A DNA stretch of 64,000 bases from Mesoflavibacter sp037029465. Its GTDB lineage: Bacteria; Bacteroidota; Bacteroidia; Flavobacteriales; Flavobacteriaceae. A model generated the notes under the pieces. It saw only the letters and a program-made list of their open reading frames with translations, did no database searches and was not told the origin of the DNA. The translations under genes were made by a program, and so were the position numbers. This document shows positions 1 through 7,520 of the stretch, one piece after another (positions within the stretch are counted from its first letter, which is position 1; every line of letters begins with the position of its first letter). The stretch lies in contig NZ_JAYMEM010000028.1 of NCBI RefSeq assembly GCF_037029465.1, forward strand, positions 131,236-195,235, in the 5' to 3' direction.

Positions 1-610
1 TAGAACCCTTATCGAAAGTTATATCCTCTTCAGCAGGTTTCAATTCTCTATTGAATATCTCTATATTGCCATCTTCGATACTTTTACCATCTACAGTAAT
101 CTGAAGATTGTCTATCCACATCTTTCCTGGTCCCACTAATAATGCACCAAAAACAATTTTATCAGTTTTTTCAGGGTTCATCTGTAATTCTATTTCATAT
201 TTCTGCCAATCAGTAGTGCCTTTTACTCCGTTATACATCATATTATCAAATGCAACTTGAGGATCTATTCGCATCCATAAACCAGCATACCCTTTTGTAA
301 CATTTTCAGTTTTTATATAGCCCGAAAAGACAATAGTTTTCCCTTTGTAATTTTCAGAAAAGCTAGATACTAAAACATTTACATTATCAGCCTCATCATT
401 ACCCTCTATAACTAGCGAATAATTACCACTTTGAACTGTAGTTGAATCTAATTGAGACGTATAACTGCCTTGAGCATTATTTTTCCAATTTTCAGGAAAC
501 CTATTACTATTGATTACCTCAAAATCAAGATTTAGGTTTTTATTTGTTTGAGAGAATGCCAATTGCGCAATAAAAAACATTACAAGGGCTTTAAAAATTT
601 GGTTTTTCAT
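1..610 (-). CDS. Secreted protein with N-terminal carbohydrate-binding-like domain (partial)
   Basis: The reading frame starts at the ATG at 610..608 and stays open to the left edge, so about 203 N-terminal residues are visible and the C-terminus is missing. Residues 1-20 form a signal peptide ending near AFSQ. The rest reads as a beta-rich domain with NLDFEV, a FPENW turn, the phrase STTVQSGNYSL and a late MWIDNLQITVDG strand. Flavobacterial S41 peptidases and erythromycin-esterase-like proteins carry this sort of jelly-roll module in front of the catalytic domain, but the catalytic part is outside the window, so the enzyme class is open. It lies 38 bp downstream of the DUF6624-like gene on the same strand and could be cotranscribed with it. 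Confidence 0.72.
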   Translation of the reverse strand, partial: MKNQIFKALVMFFIAQLAFSQTNKNLNLDFEVINSNRFPENWKNNAQGSYTSQLDSTTVQSGNYSLVIEGNDEADNVNVLVSSFSENYKGKTIVFSGYIKTENVTKGYAGLWMRIDPQVAFDNMMYNGVKGTTDWQKYEIELQMNPEKTDKIVFGALLVGPGKMWIDNLQITVDGKSIEDGNIEIFNRELKPAEEDITFDKGS

Positions 611-648
611 ATTAGTTTATTTAATTCTAGCTTATCTTAATATTAATC

Positions 649-1341
649 TTATTCTATTATATATAGTTCTGGTTTTAAAACTCCCATTTCTTTATACTGT
701 TGCTTATTCATTTCAAAGTGAATTTTTGTCATTTCATTTAAGTATACCTCTAAAGGTTCTAGCTCTATTTCACGCCTTCTTTTATTAACATTAATGCTAT
801 CTGCCAGATTTAATGGATATGCTTGAGCTATTTTAGTATTGTACTCTACTTGAGTTCCATAAATTTGCTGTTTACCAGTATTTATATTCACACGATCTAC
901 TAAAAATGCATAGCTATTTGGGTTTGCATTATTCTTGTCGATAGCTAATTTCATTTTTTTAAGAACTTCTTTTTGGAATTCCGGTTCATGGTCACTATGT
1001 TGTACCAATAACCAAAAATTTTCAGCTCCCTTTTTACCAGCTAAATCATATCCTACAAACCCTTTAGACTTAAATATTTCTTGTAATTGTCTTTCGTTTA
1101 GTTTGTAAATACTGTCTTTAAATTGCTCCCATTGATGTTGTGTTAAATGAGAATAACTTTTTGGAGGAAATGCGTTAGAAGCTACTAATTGATCTAAAGC
1201 AACCATTTGCTCAAGTTTATCAGCTAAATCTTTATCAAACTTTTTTTGCGGATTATCATTACAGCTTATGAGAACTAAAACAATAATCAAGATTTGATAA
1301 AATTTGATAGAAATTTCTTTGAAAAAAAATATAATATTCAT
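649..1341 (-). CDS. DUF6624-like lipoprotein
   Basis: This 230-residue protein has a hydrophobic start ending in the lipobox LISC (Cys27), so it is probably a membrane-anchored periplasmic lipoprotein. The body resembles the DUF6624 family: a WLLVQHSDHEPEFQ segment, a K-rich helix, then AFLVDRV and QIYGTQ motifs. No enzymatic function is established for that family. Its first 24 residues and about 90 bp of upstream DNA are clearly related to those of the serine hydrolase gene that starts at 4539, although the mature proteins are unrelated. The gene is in an accessory region next to an integrase. Family call is fairly sure, role unknown. Confidence 0.75.
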   Translation of the reverse strand: MNIIFFFKEISIKFYQILIIVLVLISCNDNPQKKFDKDLADKLEQMVALDQLVASNAFPPKSYSHLTQHQWEQFKDSIYKLNERQLQEIFKSKGFVGYDLAGKKGAENFWLLVQHSDHEPEFQKEVLKKMKLAIDKNNANPNSYAFLVDRVNINTGKQQIYGTQVEYNTKIAQAYPLNLADSINVNKRRREIELEPLEVYLNEMTKIHFEMNKQQYKEMGVLKPELYIIE

Positions 1342-1429
1342 TTAATGATTAATGTAAATACAAATATGCTTTGTGATTAAAGATTTTTCGACCGATTACG
1401 TGAAGTCGTACTAAAAAATAGTTTGATTT
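1307..1429 (-). promoter_or_regulatory. Upstream/signal-peptide module A
   Basis: This stretch covers the first codons and the upstream region of the DUF6624-like gene and aligns with 4505-4635 with small indels. The best conserved part is the 32-bp block 1387-1418, which matches its partner at 29 of 32 positions and contains an imperfect dyad, CGATTACGTGAAGTCG. It lies 46-77 bp upstream of the start codon, where a regulator or promoter would sit. The binding factor is unknown. Confidence 0.6.
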
Positions 1430-1531
1430 GGTTCTTTTTGTGTGATAAATACTGGCATTTTCATTTCTTATTGGCACTATTTTTTAGAATTAAACTATAA
1501 TGTTTGATTATGATTTACTCCACAACTTAAA

Positions 1532-1921
1532 TTATAATTGTTTTAATTTCCACTTCATAGAAAACCATAATATGATTGATAGCGTTATTATTTCAACTAG
1601 ACTGAAAAAGAGATAATGCAGCGTATTGTTTCCTTCAATCAAACTCCCAACTTGAATGATGATCATAAAAATACTTGCCATGATATTACTTAATCTATTG
1701 GGTTTGTAGTTTAATACTCTAGAAAACAAAATCATTAACAATGGCATTTCCATAATGATTGCAAATACGAGAAGAAATTCTTGTGTGAATTCTATTGCTC
1801 CTTTTTTACCAGCTATAAGTTGGTTTAAGGTTTCAGAATAATACAATGAAAATACATCACAGAAAAGATAATTTACCGTTAGAAATATCCAGAGTGTTGA
1901 CAACAGGGGTTTTGTTTTCAT
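1532..1921 (-). CDS. DUF6326-like small membrane protein
   Basis: A 129-residue integral membrane protein with about four hydrophobic segments (roughly residues 8-26, 47-66, 78-96 and 100-122). The N-terminal phrase LSTLWIFLTVNYLFCDVFSLY and the central LVFAIIMEMPLLMILFSRVL resemble DUF6326 proteins, which have no assigned function. It sits 10 bp downstream of the barrel-like gene on the same strand, so the two are probably one transcript. No catalytic residues can be recognised. Confidence 0.7.
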   Translation of the reverse strand: MKTKPLLSTLWIFLTVNYLFCDVFSLYYSETLNQLIAGKKGAIEFTQEFLLVFAIIMEMPLLMILFSRVLNYKPNRLSNIMASIFMIIIQVGSLIEGNNTLHYLFFSLVEIITLSIILWFSMKWKLKQL

Positions 1922-1931
1922 TTCTTATATT

Positions 1932-2552
1932 TTAAAAATTAAAGCCAAAATGCAACCCTGGTTCGCCAAAGAAGAATTTAGAGTACTTTTCATCTTGAAT
2001 TCTAAACGATTCAGGCATAGTGGTATGATATGGACGATGAGTGATTGCTAATGATGGTTCAATAAAAAACTTCCCTTTAAATAGTTTAATATGATAACCC
2101 AATCGATATGTATTAAAAATTTGAAAACCATTGTCAATATTGTTTCCCTTTTTATCTATAAAAGATTGCCAAGCATTCATTACATGTATGGCTGCGTAAA
2201 ACCGTTTCCAAATAAATCTTTGATATGCGATTGCGAAACCTTTTTCCCTAATATAACCAGGGAAATTTTCTTTAGGATCTGATTTTAGTTTTCCATGAGG
2301 AATTCCAATTGGCTCAAAATACCTCCATGTTTTCAATTCTAACGAAACCACATCTTTTGTGGTGATTCGATAACCGAAATTTACCTGAAAGAATTCTGGA
2401 GTTTCATAAGAAGAGAGGTTCATTAACATAAAGGCAGAACTACTAATAAAACAAGGATTTGATTTTGTTTCTTCTAGGGTATACTGTGCAAATAACTTGC
2501 AAAAAGGAAAACACAAAATTGAAATGATTAAAGCAGTTGAATTAAGACGCAT
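1932..2552 (-). CDS. Putative outer-membrane beta-barrel protein
   Basis: The protein has 206 residues with a signal peptide ending near LFAQ. The remainder alternates polar and hydrophobic residues in short strands and ends in the aromatic strand LHFGFNF, typical of an outer-membrane barrel C-terminus. About eight strands would fit the length, so a small pore or structural barrel is plausible. I do not recognise a named family. A CTTAAGTTAAG palindrome lies about 55 bp upstream of the start codon, and an identical one lies upstream of the lipoprotein gene that starts at 5143, suggesting shared control by the nearby Crp/Fnr regulator. Confidence 0.6.
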   Translation of the reverse strand: MRLNSTALIISILCFPFCKLFAQYTLEETKSNPCFISSSAFMLMNLSSYETPEFFQVNFGYRITTKDVVSLELKTWRYFEPIGIPHGKLKSDPKENFPGYIREKGFAIAYQRFIWKRFYAAIHVMNAWQSFIDKKGNNIDNGFQIFNTYRLGYHIKLFKGKFFIEPSLAITHRPYHTTMPESFRIQDEKYSKFFFGEPGLHFGFNF

Positions 2553-2602
2553 ATTTTTAGATTAATAATATGCTAAAGTAATTTAGGTCACTTAAAAAAT
2601 AG

Positions 2603-2619
2603 TTCACTTAAGTTAAGAA
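2603..2619. promoter_or_regulatory. Palindromic candidate operator (copy 1)
   Basis: The 17-mer TTCACTTAAGTTAAGAA contains the perfect 11-bp dyad CTTAA-G-TTAAG. The same 17-mer occurs at 5197-5213 and a variant dyad CTTGA-G-TCAAG occurs at 4705-4715. It sits about 55 bp upstream of the barrel-like gene. Crp/Fnr proteins bind short AT-rich inverted repeats and a Crp/Fnr gene lies 2.6 kb away, so an operator is the simplest reading. Confidence 0.5.
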
Positions 2620-2646
2620 GTAACACTTGCCTGTTTTAAATAAAAA

Positions 2647-4539
2647 TTAATAATTCCATAGCCTTATAGCGAACCAGCCATAGGTCACACAATAAAAGAC
2701 AAGGTAAGAGATACTAAAAAACGTAATTATATATCCTATTTTAATAATAGACTTTTTTAAAGTTCCCCATTTTTTAAATAAACTAAAACCTCCTAAAACT
2801 AAAACTAAAGGATAAAATAATGTAAACGTAAAAATAGCTGCTGATGTTAAACTAATATTCCCTAAATTATCTAAATCATGATATGTAGAATTTGATAGAT
2901 ACAATATAACAGATGCTACAATCAACCAAAAAGGAAGAATGACTAAAAATGTTAAGTAAGATAATTTTTTAGCCTTGGTGTTAAAAAAAATAGATACTAG
3001 TTGAATTAAGAAAACAATAGTTAAAAAAATACCTGTTATTAAACTTAAAGCTAAAAAAAATAGATTACTATAATGAAAGAAAGGGGTAGTTTTAACTAAA
3101 GTGTCTTCGTTTAAGGATAATATTTTTTCACCATCAAATTCACATAAAAATATAGAGCGACCATGTTTATCTTGAAAATGATTTTCCTTTACCCATTCAT
3201 AAACTTCGGTATTGCCGAGGAATCTTTTAACCAAGATATTTTGACCGCTTTTGGTTAATTTTAAAATGTGAGCAGGAGCATTTATAAAATGAATTAATTC
3301 ATTATTACCATTTAACATTTTGTAACTGCCTGCCCATTCATCAATATTTATCAATTTGGTTTCTAAATCTTTTTGATTTGACTCAATAAGTGTATCATAT
3401 TTAGCAAAATTATCAACAAGTAAGTTTAAAATTTTAGAGTTTGATGTTTGAAAAAGATTTCTTGAAACTGCTATTCCCAAGTTCAATTCTGGATTAAAAA
3501 TAAAATCACTACTAAAACCATCAATGGATCCGTTATGCCCCTTGAAGTTTGATTTGTCAGCACCAAAATATCTATCATACATTCCTAGAGAATAACCTGA
3601 ATTAATATTGTTGAAAATTTCAAATTCAGATTGAAGAGTTTGCATTTTAGCGATTAAACTAGAAGATATAATATTTAGAGAATCTTGCTTACTTTTATTT
3701 ATAAAGAATTGTAGAAATTTAGCCATATCTCTTTGTGTACTTACTAAACCTCCTGCTGACTCGCCAATCATTTTAGGGTTACTAACATTTTCAACAACGT
3801 TTTTTCTTATTTGAAACCCCTGAATTATTTCGCTAGTATTAATCCGCGATAAATAGTCTGAATTGTGCATTTCAAGAGGGATTAAAATTTCATTTTTAAT
3901 AAATTCTTGGTATGAAATGCCACTGATTTTTTCAATAATATATCCTAAAATAACATAACCTGGATTTGAATATGAATGCACTAATCCTGGTTGCCAATTT
4001 GATACATAAGAATTTTTAAAAGTTTTCACTTCATCAGAAGCATTCATTTTTAAATTCCGTTTTTGAATTAAACTTGAAATGTGAATATCATCAAATCCAG
4101 ACCTATGTGTTAATAGATGTTTGATTTTAACTGGATGTGTACTTTCCCATTTGTTATCAAAATCTATTTCAGGAGCTATTTCATTTAAATGATCTTCTAA
4201 AGACAGTTTTTTTTCATCAACTAACTTTAAAATGGCCAACGCAGTAAATGTTTTTGAAATAGACCCTAAAGCAAACTTTTCATTTTCTGAAGAATTTGGA
4301 AAATCTAAATCAAATAAAACACTATCCTTTTTTACAACAGTTATAAATGCATTAGGAGTACGTGTTGATTTTAACAAAGTAAAAATACTATCTCTTATTT
4401 CTTCATTTGATAATTGGGGCAAATTGGCATTGGAATCATTTTGTTGAGCTTTTGAAGAAAAAATAAAGCAAAACAGTACTATAATGAAAAAGTGATACTT
4501 TTTTATAAAAATTTCTTTGTTAAAAAACATTGTTTTCAT
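2647..4539 (-). CDS. Serine hydrolase (class C beta-lactamase-like) with C-terminal membrane domain
   Basis: This 630-residue protein starts with a signal segment and carries a penicillin-binding-protein/class C beta-lactamase fold. The nucleophile motif is SISK (Ser93, Lys96), the second motif is YSN near residue 190, and the third is HNG near 335 (KGHNGSIDGFSS). After a beta-rich linker the last 140 residues contain about four membrane helices. Related proteins include esterases, D-aminopeptidases and carboxypeptidases, so the substrate cannot be told from sequence and antibiotic resistance should not be assumed. The signal-peptide region and upstream DNA match those of the DUF6624-like gene. 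Confidence 0.88.
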   Translation of the reverse strand: MKTMFFNKEIFIKKYHFFIIVLFCFIFSSKAQQNDSNANLPQLSNEEIRDSIFTLLKSTRTPNAFITVVKKDSVLFDLDFPNSSENEKFALGSISKTFTALAILKLVDEKKLSLEDHLNEIAPEIDFDNKWESTHPVKIKHLLTHRSGFDDIHISSLIQKRNLKMNASDEVKTFKNSYVSNWQPGLVHSYSNPGYVILGYIIEKISGISYQEFIKNEILIPLEMHNSDYLSRINTSEIIQGFQIRKNVVENVSNPKMIGESAGGLVSTQRDMAKFLQFFINKSKQDSLNIISSSLIAKMQTLQSEFEIFNNINSGYSLGMYDRYFGADKSNFKGHNGSIDGFSSDFIFNPELNLGIAVSRNLFQTSNSKILNLLVDNFAKYDTLIESNQKDLETKLINIDEWAGSYKMLNGNNELIHFINAPAHILKLTKSGQNILVKRFLGNTEVYEWVKENHFQDKHGRSIFLCEFDGEKILSLNEDTLVKTTPFFHYSNLFFLALSLITGIFLTIVFLIQLVSIFFNTKAKKLSYLTFLVILPFWLIVASVILYLSNSTYHDLDNLGNISLTSAAIFTFTLFYPLVLVLGGFSLFKKWGTLKKSIIKIGYIITFFSISYLVFYCVTYGWFAIRLWNY

Positions 4540-4635
4540 GTAATGATTTGTTTAATATGCTAATACAAATATGCTTTGCGATCAAGCATTATTCGACCGA
4601 CTACGTGATGTCGTACTAAAAAAGCAGTTAGATTT
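4505..4635 (-). promoter_or_regulatory. Upstream/signal-peptide module B
   Basis: Second copy of the module at 1307-1429, overlapping the first codons of the serine hydrolase gene. Its conserved block at 4592-4623 contains CGACTACGTGATGTCG, a slightly better dyad than in copy A. Together with the AT-rich DNA up to 4867, this explains part of the 330-bp gap before the next gene. Beyond this block and the palindrome at 4705 I see nothing definable there. Confidence 0.6.
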
Positions 4636-4704
4636 AGCGTTTTAATAAGATAAAATCTATATTTATTAGATGTTAAAACAATTAACATTCAACAAAAAAG
4701 ATTC

Positions 4705-4715
4705 CTTGAGTCAAG
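4705..4715. promoter_or_regulatory. Palindromic candidate operator (copy 2, variant)
   Basis: CTTGA-G-TCAAG is a perfect 11-bp dyad followed by AAAT, like the copy at 5201. It differs from the other two copies by symmetric A-to-G and T-to-C changes, so the dyad is kept. It lies 166 bp upstream of the serine hydrolase start, farther than the other copies lie from their genes. Confidence 0.4.
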
Positions 4716-4867
4716 AAATAGAGCTAGTTTATTTTTAAGGTATAATAGAAAAATCACATACCAATCAATTCTTATGAAGGAATAAAAATTTTTTACAATC
4801 CTAATTATTGATTGCATGATAAAATAATCACTAATAATTTACTTAAGAAAAAAGCGAGTACTATCTT

Positions 4868-5143
4868 TTATTTTTTTGATTCAATTATTGTTTCAGTTTT
4901 TGTTTCTAACACTTCTTCAGATATTAAATTATGTTCTTCTTCTGTAATAATTTCTTTTGATTTCATGCTTTTTTTCACATTGGAAAGATTTTCTTCTTCT
5001 TCAATTGTTTCAAATGCCACTTCGTAAATAACCTCTTGGTTTTTTTCAGAATTTTCAAATATTACATTTGAAGACTTTACATCTGTTTCACATCCTAAAA
5101 GACATGTTGAAATAAAAATTATTAGAAAGACTTTAGTTTTCAT
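4868..5143 (-). CDS. Small acidic lipoprotein, unknown function
   Basis: A 91-residue protein with a short signal sequence and lipobox LLGC (Cys17), followed by a low-complexity Glu-, Lys- and Ser-rich tail without a recognisable fold. I do not recognise it. A CTTAAGTTAAG palindrome sits 58 bp upstream of the start codon, and the Crp/Fnr gene lies immediately upstream on the same strand. The lipobox supports a real gene, but the low complexity leaves some doubt. Confidence 0.5.
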   Translation of the reverse strand: MKTKVFLIIFISTCLLGCETDVKSSNVIFENSEKNQEVIYEVAFETIEEEENLSNVKKSMKSKEIITEEEHNLISEEVLETKTETIIESKK

Positions 5144-5196
5144 GGTACATTAATTTTTAATTTGTACCAAATTAGTTCTAAATAACTGCGCTTACA

Positions 5197-5213
5197 TTCA
5201 CTTAAGTTAAGAA
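5197..5213. promoter_or_regulatory. Palindromic candidate operator (copy 3)
   Basis: TTCACTTAAGTTAAGAA, identical over 17 bp to the copy at 2603. It occupies the 77-bp gap between the Crp/Fnr gene and the small lipoprotein gene, at the same distance from the start codon (about 55 bp) as copy 1 has from its gene. A fixed spacing and a conserved dyad fit a regulator site. Confidence 0.5.
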
Positions 5214-5220
5214 ATGATAT

Positions 5221-5802
5221 TTAGCTTTTATTTTTTTTGATAACTCTATTTCTTAATCTACTTAATGATTGTGGTTTAATGCCCAAAAAGCTTGCAAGTT
5301 GATATTGAGGAACCCGTTGAATTAAATCTGGCCTTTTCTCTATTAATATTAAATATCTTTGTTCGGGGCTTGATATTTTAAAACTATCAAAATCTATTTG
5401 CTGCTTTACTATTAACTCTTCAGAGAATTTATGGCACATAGTTTCAAATTTTGGAAACTTCTTTAAAATTTCGTCTTCTCTACTAGGGCTAGAAATAACA
5501 AGTAGTGAGTTTTCCGTACAAGATAAATTATATTCAGAAGGTTCTCCACTAATAATACAATGAGGAATGATATTATCCATTTCGGTGTAAAAACTTGTTG
5601 TTTTTTCTTCACCATTTATTGTGTAAAAAGATCTAACACATCCTTTTAGAACAAAAAAACTATTATTCATATATTGTCCTTGCTTTAATAGTATTGTGTT
5701 TTTTTTGACTGAATGAAAAATATCTAAAGAGAGTATCGCTTTTTTTTCCTCTTCATTTATAGAAATATATTTTGATATAAAATCAAATAATAAATTTTGC
5801 AT
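5221..5802 (-). CDS. Crp/Fnr family transcriptional regulator
   Basis: A 193-residue regulator with an N-terminal cyclic-nucleotide-binding-like beta barrel (about residues 10-120, including LKQGQYMNNSFFVLKGCVRSFY) and a short C-terminal helix-turn-helix, YQLASFLGIKPQSLSRLRNRV, at about 165-187. No cysteine cluster for an Fnr iron-sulfur centre is visible, and the phosphate-binding cassette of true cAMP receptors is not preserved. This matches the many flavobacterial Crp-like regulators of unknown ligand. The three palindromes at 2607, 4705 and 5201 are its best candidate targets. Confidence 0.88.
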   Translation of the reverse strand: MQNLLFDFISKYISINEEEKKAILSLDIFHSVKKNTILLKQGQYMNNSFFVLKGCVRSFYTINGEEKTTSFYTEMDNIIPHCIISGEPSEYNLSCTENSLLVISSPSREDEILKKFPKFETMCHKFSEELIVKQQIDFDSFKISSPEQRYLILIEKRPDLIQRVPQYQLASFLGIKPQSLSRLRNRVIKKNKS

Positions 5803-5859
5803 TGTAAATTTTAATTTTAAAAGCTAAAATATAACATTCGCAACCTAAATTTATTCTTA

Positions 5860-7119
5860 TTAAACATTCTTAACATTTTTGTAAGTATTCTTATCAACAA
5901 GTTTTCTCTTCAATAATTCCATATCCTCACTGATTTTCTTTTCAACCACTCTGGCGTAGATTTGGGTTGTTGATAGCTTGGTATGTCCTAAAAGCTTTGA
6001 AACGGTTTCGATAGGCACACCGTTGGATAATGTTACCGTTGTAGCAAATGTATGACGTGCAATGTGAAAGGTTAAGTGCTTTTCGATTTCTAATTTTTCA
6101 GCTACTTCTTTTATATATTGGTTCATTTTTTGGTTAGAATAAACTGGCAATAACTTTTGTGTTTGTACGCATCGAGGATTGTTCTTGTATTTTTCGAAAA
6201 TTCTTAAAGCAGCATCTAAAAGCGGCACACGGACCTTGGTTGCTGTTTTCTCTCTTCGTGTGCTAATCCATTTGCTACCATCAATACCTAAAACAATATG
6301 TTCTTGAGTTAGTGAAAACACATCACAATACGCCAAACCTGTGTAACAGGAAAACACGAAAATATCCCTTGCAATTTTATGGGTTTGTTTCTCCAGAGTT
6401 GAAGTTTCTAAAGTGTTTAGCTCTTCTTCTGTTAGGTAATCTCGTTCCACTTTATCAAAATGCAATTGGTAATTAACAGCAGGGTCTTTTTCCAACCATT
6501 CCAATTTCATACCTAGTTTACAAAGCTTTTTAAAGCGCTCAATGTGCTTCATTAAACCATTGTTGTTGAGGTTTGGTAGTTTGTGTAAATACTGCTCAAA
6601 ATCTATTACGAAAGCATAGTTAAGTTGTTTTAATTGAATATCATCAACTTTGTATATTTTCTTGACAAACTTTTTAAGATAGTTTTCAGTGGTTTTGTAG
6701 TTTTTGAGTGTTCCTGGTTTAAGAACCGTTTGCATTGTCTTGTTATGATAGCTTACCAACTGTAAAAGGGTTCTATGCTGTTCGTCTGTTCCCAAATAAC
6801 GGGATTTAACTGTGGCTACAGTTATTAGTTTTCCTTCTTTTTGAAGTTCACTATAACTATCGTAAAGTTTGTTTCTAACTTGTTGGATGTAATTGTTTAA
6901 AGCTCGCGCTTCTGGGGTATTGCCTTTTACTTTGCCTTTGTTTTTGTCCCAGAGTTTTTGCGAAACATTTCGCTTTAAACTGATTTCGGAACGCTTACCA
7001 TTAACAGTAATACGAACAAAAATTAAGGCATTGTCAGTCTTTTTGGAATTGAGGCGTGTAAAAAACGTTACGCCAAAAGTGGTTGAAGTTTTCATCTTGA
7101 AAGTGTTTTGGTTGAACAA
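5860..7119 (-). CDS. Tyrosine recombinase/integrase (Bacteroidota mobile-element type)
   Basis: A 419-residue site-specific recombinase. It has an N-terminal arm-type DNA-binding domain, a central SAM-like core-binding domain (about 110-215) and a C-terminal catalytic domain. Visible catalytic residues are HIAR (His352, Arg355), His379 in LLGHTKLSTTQ and the nucleophile Tyr388; a Lys lies in the KTATKVRVP strand. The usual first arginine of the TGLR motif is replaced, since the sequence reads YTGLAYCDV, as in several Bacteroides conjugative-transposon integrases. It sits beside the 3' end of tRNA-Pro, a common attachment target, so it probably mobilised the genes to its left. Confidence 0.92.
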   Translation of the reverse strand: MFNQNTFKMKTSTTFGVTFFTRLNSKKTDNALIFVRITVNGKRSEISLKRNVSQKLWDKNKGKVKGNTPEARALNNYIQQVRNKLYDSYSELQKEGKLITVATVKSRYLGTDEQHRTLLQLVSYHNKTMQTVLKPGTLKNYKTTENYLKKFVKKIYKVDDIQLKQLNYAFVIDFEQYLHKLPNLNNNGLMKHIERFKKLCKLGMKLEWLEKDPAVNYQLHFDKVERDYLTEEELNTLETSTLEKQTHKIARDIFVFSCYTGLAYCDVFSLTQEHIVLGIDGSKWISTRREKTATKVRVPLLDAALRIFEKYKNNPRCVQTQKLLPVYSNQKMNQYIKEVAEKLEIEKHLTFHIARHTFATTVTLSNGVPIETVSKLLGHTKLSTTQIYARVVEKKISEDMELLKRKLVDKNTYKNVKNV

Positions 7120-7252
7120 AATGTTCGTAACACGAAAATCAAATCACTTTCAAAAAATTCTTATGTCTTGGTGAGCCTGTCTACTGACAAAGGTAAACTC
7201 ACCGAATCACTCACCTATAAACTCACTTTTGTTTTAAGCGGGTTTGTTTTAC

Positions 7253-7297
7253 AAAAATAGCCAAATCCTTTGTTTATAAGGTATTCGGCTATTTTTT
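7253..7297 (-). terminator. Terminator-like hairpin downstream of tRNA-Pro
   Basis: AAAAATAGCC pairs with GGCTATTTTT around a 24-base loop that can itself pair in part (GGTATTC/GGATTT on the minus strand). The T-run follows the stem for minus-strand transcription, so it should end the tRNA-Pro transcript. It lies between the tRNA and the integrase, in the interval where an attachment site would also be. Confidence 0.6.
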
Positions 7298-7331
7298 GTG
7301 GGTTTTTAGTTTTTTTTAAAACCCTTAAATG

Positions 7332-7406
7332 TCGGGGTGGCAGGATTCGAACCTGCGACCTCCTGCTCCCAAAGCAGGCGCGATGACCGGGCTACGCTAC
7401 ACCCCG
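7332..7406 (-). tRNA. tRNA-Pro(TGG)
   Basis: The minus strand folds as a full cloverleaf: acceptor stem CGGGGTG/CACCCCG, anticodon stem CCTGC/GCAGG with loop TTTGGGA (anticodon TGG), and T arm GCAGGTTCGAATCCTGC. CCA is not encoded. The integrase gene begins 212 bp beyond its 3' end. Confidence 0.97.
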
Positions 7407-7447
7407 AAAAAGGGTCATCAAAACAAAACTTTTAATTTTGCAGGCTG

Positions 7448-7455
7448 CAAATATA
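7448..7455 (-). promoter_or_regulatory. Promoter -7 box for tRNA-Pro
   Basis: TATATTTG on the minus strand matches the Bacteroidota TAnnTTTG box and lies 42 bp upstream of the tRNA 5' end. The tRNA-Thr gene at 56527 has the identical octamer upstream. A clear TTG box about 19 bp further up was not found here. Confidence 0.5.
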
Positions 7456-7520
7456 GTAGTTTTCATCTATTTAAAAACATTTTTTATTATTAAATTGTAA
7501 ATTCATCTAAAAAAATAAAA

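Noticed and set aside
2647..4539. Beta-lactamase resistance gene
   Set aside because: The fold is shared with esterases and peptidases, and the membrane tail is unlike true class C beta-lactamases.
7180..7230. Integrase attachment core with repeated TAAACTCAC
   Set aside because: Two short copies are visible, but they do not match the tRNA end and no partner copy is found in the window, so no att site is claimed.
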